Shown here in pieces: positions 10,850-21,780 of a stretch of DNA of 64,000 nt. Position numbers and translations under genes: made by a program. The stretch spans positions 7,564,001 to 7,628,000 of the forward strand of contig NC_060023.1 in assembly GCF_021134715.1 (NCBI RefSeq). Direction: 5' to 3'. How positions within the stretch are numbered: the stretch's first letter is position 1; each line of letters starts with the position of its first letter. Under the pieces are notes generated by a model. The model did not search any database. It was not told the DNA's origin and worked only from the letters and a program-made list of their open reading frames with translations. The stretch comes from Daphnia pulex. Lineage: Eukaryota > Arthropoda > Branchiopoda > Diplostraca > Daphniidae.

Positions 10850-11621
10850 AGGACACTTTGGCCAAACTGGTATGGTAATCATTTAAAAACCGTTATATAA
10901 AAATAATACGTCATGTGTTTGACATGGAGTATTCAGTTAGTTTTAAGTGATAAAGGAAAGTCAATTATATTTCTGCGTATTCAAATACGTTCAATCGAAT
11001 GGCCGGGAGTGAACATATAGGGAGGATGAGTTAGGGGGAAGAAAAATGAAATTTAACCGGATCCCGTTAATATTATCTCCTAGGTCAGTAAAATTTCTTG
11101 TGAGATATTTATTTCATTGCCTCGGCGTAAGTTATGGCCATGGGAAATTCGACACTTGGGGCTGATGTCGGAACTAAAAGAACACGGTCCTTAAAACTTG
11201 TCGATGGGGTGAGGGGATGGATAGAGAAACTCCATATTCCATCTAGAAAATGGGAAAAGAGAGACCGCAATGCGTTGTACTGGCCTCTATGTGTGTGTTT
11301 GTCTCTATTCGATCAAATTCTTCCATTTTCTTCATCGAATGGAATTTCCATATTTTCTTGATTGAACGACACGATGGGGGGTCAGAGAAATTCCATTTTG
11401 CCACCTGTAGACCTAGGGTTCGGTGGGTGGGTGGTTATATACTGAGAACCCTTATTTTAATTAATGTTGCACCCACTAACAAACATACATATACTAAATA
11501 TATCCCCCATAATATAAATATATATTTTAATACCATTAAGGTTAAAGATTCCACGCCACTCGACGATTTTGCCATTGTTAATTAAATCATTTTTTTCAAA
11601 TATGTATATTAAAATATTTAG
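10850..11621. other. Intergenic, no clear gene
   Basis: Several short frames with no protein-like composition. A possible acceptor (ATATTTAG) ends at 11621, just before the chromodomain exons. Confidence 0.3.
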
Positions 11622-12056
11622 GAAAAAAAATACAAGATGCATACTTTGAAGAGAGTAGGAAACTGACTGCACACTACCGAAAGAAGGACGAAGAGAATAT
11701 GAAACAAGAAGAATATGTACGAGATCTAAGAAAAACTTGAAGAAGAAAGACAGAGAGGTAATTGTTTTACTTTTTTTATAATTTAATTAAAAACTGAAAT
11801 TTTTTCAATTAGATTCCTCGAACGAGTTGATGAAGAGCAGTGGGAGTTGAAGTCGGTTCTTGGGAAAGAAGTCCATGACGGAGTACGTTATTTCACCGTC
11901 CGCTGGAAAGATTCATTACTACCCGAAGAACAAGTACTACCAACTTCTCCTGCTCTTGTTCAAGCCTACCTGAAAAGGAAGGAGAAGAAGTTGTCTAAAA
12001 AGCAATTTTACAAAAACGGCGGAATTCTGGTAGAAAATGATCATCCACTTGAATGA
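11622..12056 (+). pseudogene. Chromodomain-type reading frame with in-frame TGA
   Basis: Exon 11622-11757 encodes a charged helical segment (YFEESRKLTAHYRKKDEEN). It splices by GT-AG to exon 11813-12056. The second exon has the chromodomain pattern: W-E-L-x-S-V-L-G-K-x-V, then G-V-x-Y-F-x-V-R-W-K-D-S and a final L-V-x-A-Y-L helix, ending at TGA 12054-12056. Chromodomains bind methylated histones and also occur in retroelement integrases. The phases match, but the first exon has an in-frame TGA at 11738-11740 in the context AAA ACT TGA AGA. The gene is therefore broken, starts downstream, or contains an error. No integrase was seen nearby, so I prefer a small chromatin protein over a retroelement. 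Confidence 0.45.
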
Positions 12057-12647
12057 ATTTTGCTAGAGGAAATGAAAAGCATAAAATTACAGCTTTCTTC
12101 TTTTTCGTACGTAGCTTTGGTAAAATAGATTACTTAGTCCCATCACTAGGGGTTGTTGGTCCGCTCCCTTTCCATTTCTCAACCAAAAACACAGTCAATG
12201 TTCAAAAACTTTTTGAACACTGACGAAGCTGGAATTGTTTCTCAAAGTCACAGTCGATGCATCCGGATGCATTTCTCCCTCTTCTCCCCGTTCTCGCGCT
12301 ACAAAAGTCAAAAGCCATGCTGCGTTGCCAGATAAAACGGCAAAAGAAAACAGATCCGAAAGAGCCCTATAGGCTTTAACCGCAAATATGTCCCTAATTT
12401 TAAGTTAAATTATTATTAGTTACTAGTTACGTTAGCCCGTCCGAGGCCGGTCATAAGTTGGCCTAGTGTTAAGGTAGCCCGTTATGCAAATTCTCTTGTC
12501 CGTGTCTCAGTCCTAGCCCGCGGATCATTTGCCCGCCAGCAAGTTTCTTTGTTGGAGCTTCATTCGAATCAAGCCGTCAGTTGATGTAAACACTGACCAC
12601 GAATTAATTTTCATAAATAAGGTAGACGTTATATCGTTTTGAAATTA
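12057..12647. other. Intergenic, no feature recognised
   Basis: Slightly G+C-richer stretch around 12420-12560 with several GCCCG(T/C) motifs but no tRNA fold or gene that I can support. Confidence 0.3.
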
Positions 12648-12960
12648 TGCCAGAGCTATAGAATACTGGTAGCGCCACTGCCATGTTAACTCCTCCTCTC
12701 GGAAATTTTCTCTGGGGCTGAAGCCAACTTTAGCAATCGATAGTGAAAATCGGAGCTAAGATATCGATCTCGCTCCTTGCCACTCCTCCACTTTTCCCTC
12801 CATTCCTATTACCTATGCCTATACCCTACTTCCCCACACACCCACCGTGGCGCTTATAGCTAAGGAGCAGGGCAGGCAAGCAGGCTTCACTTCCAGAGAA
12901 AAAAAGCAATGGAAGGGCTCGCCATATGAGTAGCGGTACCAGTATTCTATAGCTCTGGCT
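12648..12960. mobile_element. MITE-like element with about 25-bp terminal inverted repeats
   Basis: The left end carries CCAGAGCTATAGAATACTGG then TAGCGCCA. The right end (about 12930-12960) carries its reverse complement, TACCAGTATTCTATAGCTCT followed by GGC. The inside has no transposase. A related end occurs at 17768-17800 (CGCCATATGAGTGGCGG then TTCTATAGCTCTG), so the family has more than one member here. I could not define the target-site duplication. Confidence 0.65.
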
Positions 12961-13566
12961 CCAGAGTGTATTAATACACTCAGGACATACAGCTCTCGGC
13001 TGTATTAACTGTAAAAACGACAGACTAAAGAGAGCAGACACTTTCTCAAAAATAGTACAAACATAATATAGTCAAATAAGCCATTTTACCCCAAGCAAAT
13101 TATTAGTAAATTTTTTTCATGAGCTTTCTTTCTACCTTAGTAATGAACTTCTGTGTAAAACCCCCGTGGAAAAAATTATGGGGTTCATATTAATAATTAA
13201 CACACCCGATTTATGTGCTGCTCCTCAAGCCACTTCTAGTTCTGGCTGTGCTAATCACCACCAAGCGGGTGTGTTAATCACTAATACATAACGCTCGGGA
13301 AAATTTAAGCTTTCAAGCTTCAAGCTTTCAATTTACCCTTTTTCAATTTTCCTAAATGATTTACAACACATCCGCAACTGGGGGACATTTTGTTTGCCGC
13401 TGCAACTTCCCCCTTGCGTCCTCCTTGCGAGTGTTTTGGAAATCATATAAGAAAATCAGTAAAGGGTACCTTATTATGCTTTTAAAAAAATTTCTGCTGT
13501 GTTCCACTCAATTAATATAATTAATACAAAGTAAATACAGTTAGGCCTACGGGCTTTGAAACGAGA
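12961..13566. repeat. Short inverted repeat within intergenic sequence
   Basis: AATTAACACACCCG at 13196-13209 is matched by its reverse complement CGGGTGTGTTAATC at 13266-13279, with a loop of about 55 nt. This could be a small MITE remnant. Repeated AAGCTT(T)CAAGCTT motifs follow at 13307-13330. No gene was seen in the rest. Confidence 0.45.
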
Positions 13567-13727
13567 CTAATTGGGGATTTTTCCCAATAATTCATCAAGG
13601 TCCCATTGGAGATCAGGTTCGAGGTTGTACTCGTTCGTGATTCCAATCTGTCCGTGATCGTTTCGGGAATAATGTTGAAAACAGAATTCCTCGATGCTTC
13701 CTCCCGTACCAAGAGGCTGGGGAGATC
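13567..13727 (-). other. Candidate terminal exon of an unidentified gene
   Basis: On the minus strand an acceptor (GTAACTTAG) opens a frame that ends at TAG after an acidic, hydrophobic C-terminus (EYNLEPDLQWDLDELLGKIPN, pattern only). Alternating acidic and bulky hydrophobic residues resemble a transcription activation domain, but that is inference. No upstream exon was identified. Confidence 0.25.
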
Positions 13728-14062
13728 CTAAGTTACACGAAGGCCAAAGCAAATAAGGGAACCGCGATGTGCCTTTCAAGATTTTATTTCGGTGGTCATA
13801 GTTATTGCCAGTTTAACAAAGAAGCGAAAAAACTGAAACAGTCAAGTATAACGTGGTACAACGTCACCTTAAACCATAAAAGATGGCGATTTATCCTGGA
13901 TTGTGAAATAGGAAAACAAGAACCGGTTTCCTACAAGCTGGTTCATATACGGTAGACAGACCATCCTGTTAAGCATCAATCCGCATGTATACAGGGGTAC
14001 ACTACACGATTATGTTTCAGTGTTCAATTCAACTTGCCGAGCACCAGCAGAAGTCTCTCGAC

Positions 14063-14547
14063 ATGATGTCTGCCAGGATTCCCAGTTTGTCTTTTACTAT
14101 TTTATTCGTTTTCCTCTTTGCTGAAATATTATGTATGCCACAGTACAACGAGTACAACACTGTAGGCATACGGAGGTAGAAATATTGTAATCTGTCGGTA
14201 TAATTCTTCACACCCGATATAATTTTAGTTTTATATTCTTAGTAATCCGTCTTGTTGGCCGCCATATGTATACGGAAATTGTGCCCCTCTTCTTACTAGC
14301 AGCAGCAGTATCCACACCCAAGTTAGTACAATCACTTATTTGTTTTTATTGATGTAAAAAAAACTTTATGGCAAAATATATTAACTCTTGAACATTCGAT
14401 TTCAAGGATCAAAACGTAGGGTACTATGGCGCACGCCCCTATGACTCTAGTTCGGCTTCCATTTGGTTCAAACCAAAGCCGCCTCCCTGTCCGAGGAATT
14501 ATGCGCGTAATCGATCAGGTTATTGCGTTATTCCAACGTATGGTTAG
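14063..14547 (+). CDS. Small secreted cysteine-containing protein, 110 residues, three exons
   Basis: Exons are 14063-14175, 14243-14321 and 14407-14547, all GT-AG. Phases close (113+79+141 = 333 nt). Exon 1 encodes a signal peptide: basic start, then the hydrophobic run SFTILFVFLFAEILC. The mature part is rich in Y, P, G and S. It holds four cysteines in two C-x8-C and C-x10-C type loops: SCWPPYVYGNC in exon 2, and CPRNYARNRSGYC in exon 3 before a short VIPTYG end. This looks like a secreted peptide or extracellular protein; I do not recognise the family. A second ATG sits one codon downstream, and an in-frame ATG further 5' (13985) would bury the signal. An alternative acceptor for exon 3 gives a basic, less natural frame. 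There is no transcript evidence. Confidence 0.55.
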
Positions 14548-17500
14548 AACTCAATTGAAGCACAGAAAAAGTCGCGGGATAATTAAGCGATTGCGAAAAA
14601 CTTTAAAATTGTTGTGCTTGTTCGGCAACTAATATCAATTTTCGTTTTTATTTCAAAAAAATTAGATATTAATAAAGAAAAGTTTCATAATTTTTAAATT
14701 AATTTATCGAAGTGATGATGAACAACTTTTATGGTTAACATAAAACCGAATTTAAACTAAAACTATTTAAATGGATTTTGTTCCTAGGAAAACGATGAGT
14801 ATATAGTTTGATCTATGAACAGTGTAAGATTGTTTCCCGATTATATTTGGTTTGAAGGAGGCAATAACCAGCTGAAGGTCCATATGCTAAAAACGTTTAT
14901 GGGCATTGGCAATCAATGAGAGGCCATCTATATATCTATATACGAATACGAGCGTCGCATTTTATTTTATAACCTTTCATGGAAATCAAGTTCATTTCAA
15001 GGGCATTATTCGTTAAAAAAATACGTCATTCTTTTAGCGTTATAATCAAATGCAAATATTTTTACAGTCTCCAGAATTTTCCGGTTCTATTTCCTTAACA
15101 GCTTTATTATTTTCTCGTCGCCCATACATACAGTCCCCTCCATAAGTATGGGATCACCCCGCGCCGTACCATAAGGCGACGTGTATTTTTCAAGTTGGAT
15201 GGTTTTTCGGGTACAAAAAGTGAAAAGATGGCATAAATTCACATAACCAAACAACAAATCAACATACATTTTTCATGCTATTCTCAATAATTACTGAATA
15301 TAACTGTTGTAATCGACCATCGCAACTGAGATGAAGATCGGATTCAAGTATTTTCAACAAGACCGTATAATACATTTTTTGGCTCTTCCCTAGCCCATTT
15401 TTTATTGTGCAATATGTTCAAGATTTAAATGTAGATTACTGACATTAGAGCCATTCGATTCAGGACACTTACTCAGGGTGTGTTATCTATCAACTCTGTA
15501 ATAATCAGCTTTTAGCAATAAAAATGAATGTCAGAGCTTGTAAGGAGTGCATCAATACAACCAGCAGGTATGAAAATTAAAGAATAAATCCCATCACCAA
15601 AGGATCCGAAAGTGAATGTTATCTAGATCACAGCGTGTAACTCGTTTTATTCCAAAGCCTGAAAGACAAACTGGTTTCATTGTCCTTGTTTCAAACCCAA
15701 TAGAGGATGCAAATGTTCGACGTTATCCGAAAGCCTGATCACATACATGGCAGAAATATAGGAATCGAAACAAAATAGGAACTAATAAAGGAACCGGGCA
15801 AGACAGGCGTTTCAAACTGGGTGAAACAGCAGACCTGAGATTGCCGGATATTGAGCCTTGTTCAGGTAAAAAAGAGAGAATTTAGGCGGGAGACATCGAA
15901 ATAAGGAGTTTATTAGTTAAACGTTAAAATTTAAAAACAAAACTATTTTTCTTAAAATTCAGAGCCTTACATCGGGGTCCAGATAGCTTAAAGGGAGAAA
16001 TGCTGTAATAGTTTTGAAAAATTTAAGAGCGCGGTAACACTTAAAAGAATGCACAAAAAATCGAGACATCCGGAGACATCTTTATATCTGCCGATATCTT
16101 CACGATTACTCCTAAAATAATCAATATTTGACCTATAAGCACTGGCCAAACTGGGAAAAATACTATGAAACTGACCTCAAATCAATCACGGGCCCCTCAA
16201 ACTCGGACTAGATAAAGGGGCGGTTTCCAGGTGATGTAGAAGCGCAAGAAAACATTGTGAATAAAGCGACCTGACTATATATGTTACTGAAGTCGGTTAA
16301 GGTGGAACTCACAACGTTTGTGTTTGCGAAGTTAATCAAAATGTTAAACTAGTGGTTGATGCTCTCTTCCATAGAAATGTTGAAAAGAATATGTTTTCCA
16401 TAGAAATGATTTGCAGAATTAAAAGAAACCATAAGAATTCATGAAGTGGTCACCTTCAACCCCCCCCCCTCCCCCCACACACACACACTGCCACCTAAAC
16501 ATGGAAATATTGGATCAGTGAGCTAAAACACAAATTTATGTTTAAGCAAAAAATTATAACTATATATATACTCTTAGAATATGACTAGATCTACTGGAGA
16601 CGAAAATGATGAAACATCAGAGGTAGGGGAGACCGGGGCTATGTGGGACACGGGGCTAAAATGTACAGGGTAGTTTTGATAGGTACAATTTGTTTTAAAA
16701 TTCTGAAATAAATACAGCGCATTGTAAATGATGTTTTTTTTTATCTTCTAAACTTTTTTTCCTGAAAATCTGATTAATTTTGCGAGTTTTATGGGAAAAA
16801 CAAAAAAATTAGAATTGGAAAAAATTTTAGGACGTTTCGTTTTCAAACTTCTATAAATATTTTTATAAAACCCATATAACTATTTGATATGGTTTTCTTT
16901 CTATTTTAAGACGGTATTTTTATTTTATAAAAAATGTGTTTCTAAGTATTTGATAATTTAGTTTATTTGATGTTGTTGGGGTCCAGGTTAAATGGTACAG
17001 CCATCTGGTGTCAGGTAAACGATCAAAAAAGATCGAAAAAAAGACATCTTTACTTTTTTTATTGTATTTCTACTTATACTCTATAGAATGAATAAAATGA
17101 CATTACTTCTGAAAGAGAAATGAATTTCCTTTTCACTAGTGCACTTTAATAAATTTTATCCATCCGTTTCAGAGAAAAATAGTGTTCCGTTTCCCCCCTG
17201 GCTCTGTTCCGTTTAACCCTAAGAAATTTTTTTTTCTTCATTTTTTCCTCTTGACATTTAATTAAATAACTATTGAATAGTTATACGAAATTAAATGAAA
17301 AAATAACGTAATGTAGAGAAATGCATGGGGATCACTCTAGCCTGTTTCATTTTACACTTTTTTTGAATTTTGTGGGGGACACTTAGTATATCTTGCGTGT
17401 TACTTAAAAAACTAAGTTCTGTAAAAAAAAAAAAAAAAAATTATAGCACCCGCGCCGACGAAAAAACTGAAAAAAACCCGAAAAAATTTGACTTTTTTTG

Positions 17501-17760
17501 CAAAAACTCAAGTTTTTTTTAATTTTTTCAATCCAACGCTTAACACATTAATTATTACTTGGTACTTAATAGTTATACCAAGTTTCGTTAAGAAATAACG
17601 TTATTTAAGACCTGCGCCAGTCCAAAACCTAACTGGCATATACCCACAATTAGACGTATACATGTCAATGTAAAAAAAGAGAGTGTGTTCCTTGGCGTCT
17701 GTAAGTGATCAAAAATGTATTTCATGTATATATTCTGTATATATTTCATGTGTATATTCT
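14548..17760. other. Gene-poor stretch with simple repeats and a possible old element
   Basis: No coding region could be supported over about 3.2 kb. A C-rich then (CA)n microsatellite lies at about 16459-16490, and a poly-A run at about 17419-17440. Between 16630 and 17390, blocks such as GGGGCTATGTGGGACACGGG and GTGGGGGACACTTAGTAT bracket A+T-rich sequence. This could be an old non-autonomous element, but I could not prove terminal repeats. Confidence 0.35.
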
Positions 17761-17815
17761 GGCGAGCCGCTCGCCATATGAGTGGCGGTTCTATAGCTCT
17801 GATTATGCAGTGTAT
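17761..17815. repeat. Partial copy of the 12.6-13.0 kb MITE end
   Basis: CTCGCCATATGAGTGGCGG, TTCTATAGCTCTG and GTGTATTA closely follow the order seen at 12917-12975. Only one end is present. Confidence 0.55.
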
Positions 17816-17958
17816 TATCAATCCTTATAACGAATTTTTTCCAAAAGATTTCTTGATAAAATTGAGTTTAGCTATTTTTTATGTTTAAAATAAAGGTTCT
17901 CTCCATAAGACCCGAGAGGAAAAAAACCTGTTGGATATTGCAAATACATGCAACTCAG

Positions 17959-18111
17959 CATCCGATCCACGTCTATCCGTCTATCCGTAGTCCAGTTTTC
18001 GGACTTTTTGAGGATGGGAACTTGTGTAATTATGAATCACAGTCATCTCGTAAGAGAATTTTGACTGAAGTTCCTTTACAATTGCCTGTAAATTTTCCAC
18101 GTAGTATTTAA
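17959..18111 (+). other. Candidate terminal exon, unidentified
   Basis: After an acceptor (GCAACTCAG) the frame runs to TAA at 18111 and includes the protein-like stretch FGLFEDGNLCNYESQSSRKR. No upstream exon was found, so this is weak. Confidence 0.2.
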
Positions 18112-18501
18112 AATTCCAAATTCGGGTTATGGTTGCCCCTCAAAACGGGCGATAGAGGGGGGCTTTATAGAATTATTTGTTTTTACTTTTTACATACATT
18201 CATTTATGTACATTTACTTTTTTTTAAATAAGAATTGAAGCGACCAAGGTAAGTTATTACTCTGCCTTAACCCGCCCGAAAAAAAAATTTAATCTATTCA
18301 CCTTTCATTGGGTTTTCGCCTTAACCCGGGACACGTTCCGGGTTTTCACGACCCGGGTCACAAGCCCTTAATTTATAAAATTTACCAAGGCAACACTGTT
18401 AAATTTCAAATTCAGCAACAGCGCTTTTATTATTCTTTTATTTGCGTCTCAGCTGTTTTGAAAAGTAACCGTTAAATTTTTCCCAAACATATATTTTATT
18501 C
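18112..18501. other. Promoter-side region with CCGGG palindromes
   Basis: Around 18268-18365 several copies of AACCCG and CCGGGTTTTC occur, including the palindrome-like AACCCGGGACACGTTCCGGG and ACCCGGGT. This lies directly upstream of the HPS4-like gene. It could be regulatory or a piece of a repeat. Confidence 0.35.
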
Positions 18502-19117
18502 ATGTCTTCTCACTCTTCTGATATGTAAGTTTGGCTTGGGACTAATTTACACGAGCACTAATTTTATAACCTTTATTTCATTTTCAGACCTTTGTTGTTG
18601 TTTTTTATTTACGATTTTGAGAAATCGAAATCTGAATCGGACGACCCTCTAGAATCCATTCTCTATTTTCATCCTAACAGTGAACCAGGTAACATTGAAA
18701 GAAGAATCAGTGTTGTGGGGCAGATTGTGGGCACAGCACTTTGTGTTAAGCAATTACTGTCAATACCTAAGCTAATTACTCTAGAGAGAGGAAAGTTTGC
18801 TTTGAGCTGGAGTGGACGGTTCATCCTGGTATGTTACATCATCTCCAAAATCAGTGATAATTATGGCATGATTACATATACAAATAATTCAGGTTGTTGG
18901 ATCTCCCCAGTCTGTTTCCACACATATTATCCATAATCAAAGAGACTTCATTCACCGTTTGTTAAGTGCAAAATTTGGAGAATTATCAGACTACTTTGAA
19001 GCATCAACAGGAGTAACCTATGAAGATTTCCGGGAACACATCCAGCATTTCTGTGATTCACAGCTATTGACAATAAGTAAGAAGTGGGCAGAATTAGCTA
19101 GCCAGCCAATTTTATAA
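18502..19117 (+). CDS. HPS4: HPS4-like longin-domain protein, short form
   Basis: Exons are 18502-18524, 18588-18828 and 18893-19117 (489 nt, 162 residues), GT-AG, with phases closing. The N-terminus matches the first longin domain of HPS4: LLFFIYDFEK, a DDP-containing turn, ILYFHP, GQIVGTALCV, then KFALSWSGRF. HPS4 pairs with HPS1 in BLOC-3, a Rab32/38 exchange factor for lysosome-related organelles. Vertebrate HPS4 is about 700 residues; here the frame stops at TAA 19115-19117, right after the longin domain. A strong internal donor (ACAATAA|GTAAGAA, 19077) could replace that stop. Spliced to an acceptor ending at 19274 it would join, in frame, to the PRR11-like gene. The PRR11 start lies only 12 nt beyond the stop, so a shared two-cistron transcript is also possible. 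Confidence 0.7.
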
Positions 19118-19129
19118 TCATTTTTTAAA

Positions 19130-20321
19130 ATGCAAAAACCACCATATTTATCAAATAAGAAGTGGAACAAAAAGTTTCAAAAGAATGTGAAAAAATTTCA
19201 AAATCTTGTGCATCCATCAAATGAAGACAGAATCGAGAAACCTTCTGGTCTACTAGTTGATCATTTGATTTCAGGAACCACCCTACTTAAAAAATGTACA
19301 GTTTTCTTATGCCTTTTGAGCTTTGTGAAGGAGGCTTTCAGTTATGTTTTTGTGAAATTCATTCAAATCATCAATGATTGCAGAACTCAAGAAATTACTA
19401 TAGTGAAAGATCTAGAAGTGAGACTTGAAAAATTAGAAAAAAAACTTAAAGAAAATGTTGAAGAAATTCAGTCCCTTCGGCTGCAAGTTGCCGAACACAC
19501 GGAAAGACTAGAAAAACTTAACAATCAAGAAAAGACGACAAATATGGGGTTTCTTTTAGATAAATCGAAGCTTCAATTGGCAGACATCCCTACTTCTTCC
19601 ATACAATTACCAGTTCTTCCACCTGCTCCAGTTCCCTTTTCTACTAGTCTTGCTCCTCCACCTCCTCCTCCACCACCACCACCATTTGGGGCATTGGGTG
19701 TAAAAAACCAACTAGTTTTAAAGAACACTTCTGCTGTAAGGAAACCGTCTCAGAAACCGCAAACGATGAGACCTGCCATAAGTCTTGAAGATATCATCAG
19801 CGTAAAATTGAAAAAAACTCCATTTGCTCAACGGAATGAAAGGGTAAGCATAGTAAATCTGATTTAATATATTGGACTGACATACTAACCAAGACATTTT
19901 TAAATTGTTTCATTTGTAGCTAACAAAGTTGACACCCTCGAACGAGTTACACCGAATATCACTTGAAGCTCTCCGATCAGTAAAACTGAAGAAAACCCCT
20001 GCGTTGTTGAAAGAAACTAGTCCCGTTAAGTCAAAATCACCAAAAGGGTAATTCACGGAGACATATTTATAGATAATTTTAATGAATACTGTGACCAATA
20101 TCTGTTTAAATTTATTTTTTAGTAAAATACGTCATGTTCTTCGACGTCTTCCCATAACTTTAAGTCCTGGAGGAACTCCAAAAGGAGGACGATCAAATGT
20201 GATATATGATCAAGATGACATGACCCCAGTCATGACACGCGCTTTGCTTAAGCGTTTTGATGCATTTCAAATGAGCCCAGATTCTGAAGAGAATAAGGAA
20301 AACGATGTTCAATTCATGTAA
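19130..20321 (+). CDS. PRR11: PRR11 homologue (proline-rich protein 11)
   Basis: Exons are 19130-19843, 19920-20047 and 20123-20321 (1041 nt, 346 residues; human PRR11 is about 360). In order the protein has a lysine-rich N-terminus (KKWNKKFQKNVKK), a hydrophobic segment, a coiled coil (about residues 95-140) and a polyproline run (8-9 P). Two VKLKKTP motifs follow (SLEDIISVKLKKTP and SLEALRSVKLKKTP), then LSPGGTPKGG and the MTPVMTRALLKRF signature, and an acidic ENKEND end. The duplicated VKLKKT, SPGGTP and TPVMT-AL-KF motifs are diagnostic of PRR11. In vertebrates that protein acts in cell-cycle progression, chromatin condensation and actin control. The ATG follows the HPS4-like stop by 12 nt, with no room for a separate promoter. 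AATAAA occurs near 20533. Confidence 0.8.
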
Positions 20322-21780
20322 TTGATAAAGTGAATCCTCTCTTTTTTCCCACCGTCAGTGCAATTGAAATTATACCTTAGTATAACTTCTCATTGCCTAT
20401 TATCCTCGCGTATTATTGCGTAGTAAGCTACGCAGGCCAGTCCCTTCCAAAATGTACACGCCTTATAATTGCGTTAAAATTTATATGACCATCCATAATT
20501 TTATGCCAAACATTTATTCAATTGAGTTTGAGGAATAAATTCCGTACATTGTTTATGATGCCATTTTCATATCATAATTTCAGCGGTAACCTAGTACGCA
20601 TCTGAAATAAACGCATAGACAAGTAGACATTGTTTTTTTCCTTTTCTTTATTGTTTTTTGTTTGTTTTTAATTTATTTTTTTTTTTTATTATTATTATTT
20701 TTTTTTTTTGCCGCTTCCTGTGTTGCCATTAAGAGTAAATTGTGACTATAATTTTTTCCCAGTTTCTCGTTTCTGTTTGTTTTGTAAAAATAATACCGGT
20801 TGTAATTACTAAATACGAATTGTAAAAGTGAAATTCATTCAATCATGTGAATTTTGTTCCCTTAATTTTGTTGGGCTGACTTAAGGGTTTTGAAGCGACT
20901 GTTCGCGAATCACGATGAATGAAAAATACTGTGACCTAGTCCAGCAGTCCTGCTCGAAAGTCGAAAGTAGTTTTTTTTAATTTTCTCGTAACAACTTGTA
21001 AAGTCAACACAAAATTTTCTTATTAATTTGCGTCTTTTTCGTAGAAAACACTGTTTAATTTTTCCACATTTTCCCAGAAAGAATGGAATGGCTCATTTTG
21101 ATTGGCTGTGAGGGGTCTACAACAGAATCTGAAAAACATTGGTCGCCATGTTGACAACAATTTTTCGACGAGATTTACGCTGTGTGTTGTCTGCGTCGAG
21201 CAAATTCACAATTCCTTATACCCGAAACGCTCCAAATTTATTTCGCAGTTACGTCGGTACATTGGTAGAGGTGTAAAACAGCTGTGTTTAATTGCTTATC
21301 AACAAAGAACTTCATTCATTTTCCGCCGAGTGAACGTGACTACACCGACATAGATATTAAGTGTAGTCGATTGAATTCAAGTTATCAAAACATTGGGTGT
21401 CTACTAAACACGATTACATTTGATTCGGAATTTCAGTGCCGGTTGTGAACGGAAACATGAAAACTCTAGATTATTAAATTTTTCATCATTCTCAATTTGA
21501 GTTGGTGAGTTATTATGTATAAAAAGAAAAATTCCTTAGTTCATGCAACACTACTGGCCTAGTTTAGCAATTCACTCAAGTGAAAACAATGAAACACATG
21601 ATTCCATTGGGTCATGTCATCCATTCCATTTGGGTTATCTTTTTTTTATTATATTTTATTGTAGTAAAATTTATGTTCTATCTGGAAGTGTTGTCTTCAA
21701 ATTAGGTATTCTGTCTGATTTTTTTTTTTTTGTTTTACATAGTTACTATAGAATTATCAGAGGCAAACCCATTACATGCC
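20322..21780. other. Intergenic and 5' region of the myotubularin gene
   Basis: Contains the PRR11-side poly(A) signal (AATAAA near 20533), T-rich runs at 20635-20710, and the 14-mer CTCGAAAGTCGAAA at 20953, also found upstream of RPB1. No coding region. Leader exons of the next gene may lie at about 21350-21500. Confidence 0.4.

Noticed and set aside
12420..12560. Possible tRNA or structured RNA
   Set aside because: No cloverleaf or box A/B motifs could be placed.
14426..14632. Basic ORF starting MAHAPMTLV
   Set aside because: The alternative frame, joined from 14407, gives a more natural secreted protein with cysteine loops and phase closure, so the basic frame is likely chance.
19130..20321. 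Mitochondrial fission regulator (MTFR) family
   Set aside because: The coiled coil plus polyproline looked similar, but the VKLKKTP, SPGGTP and TPVMT motifs fit PRR11 far better.
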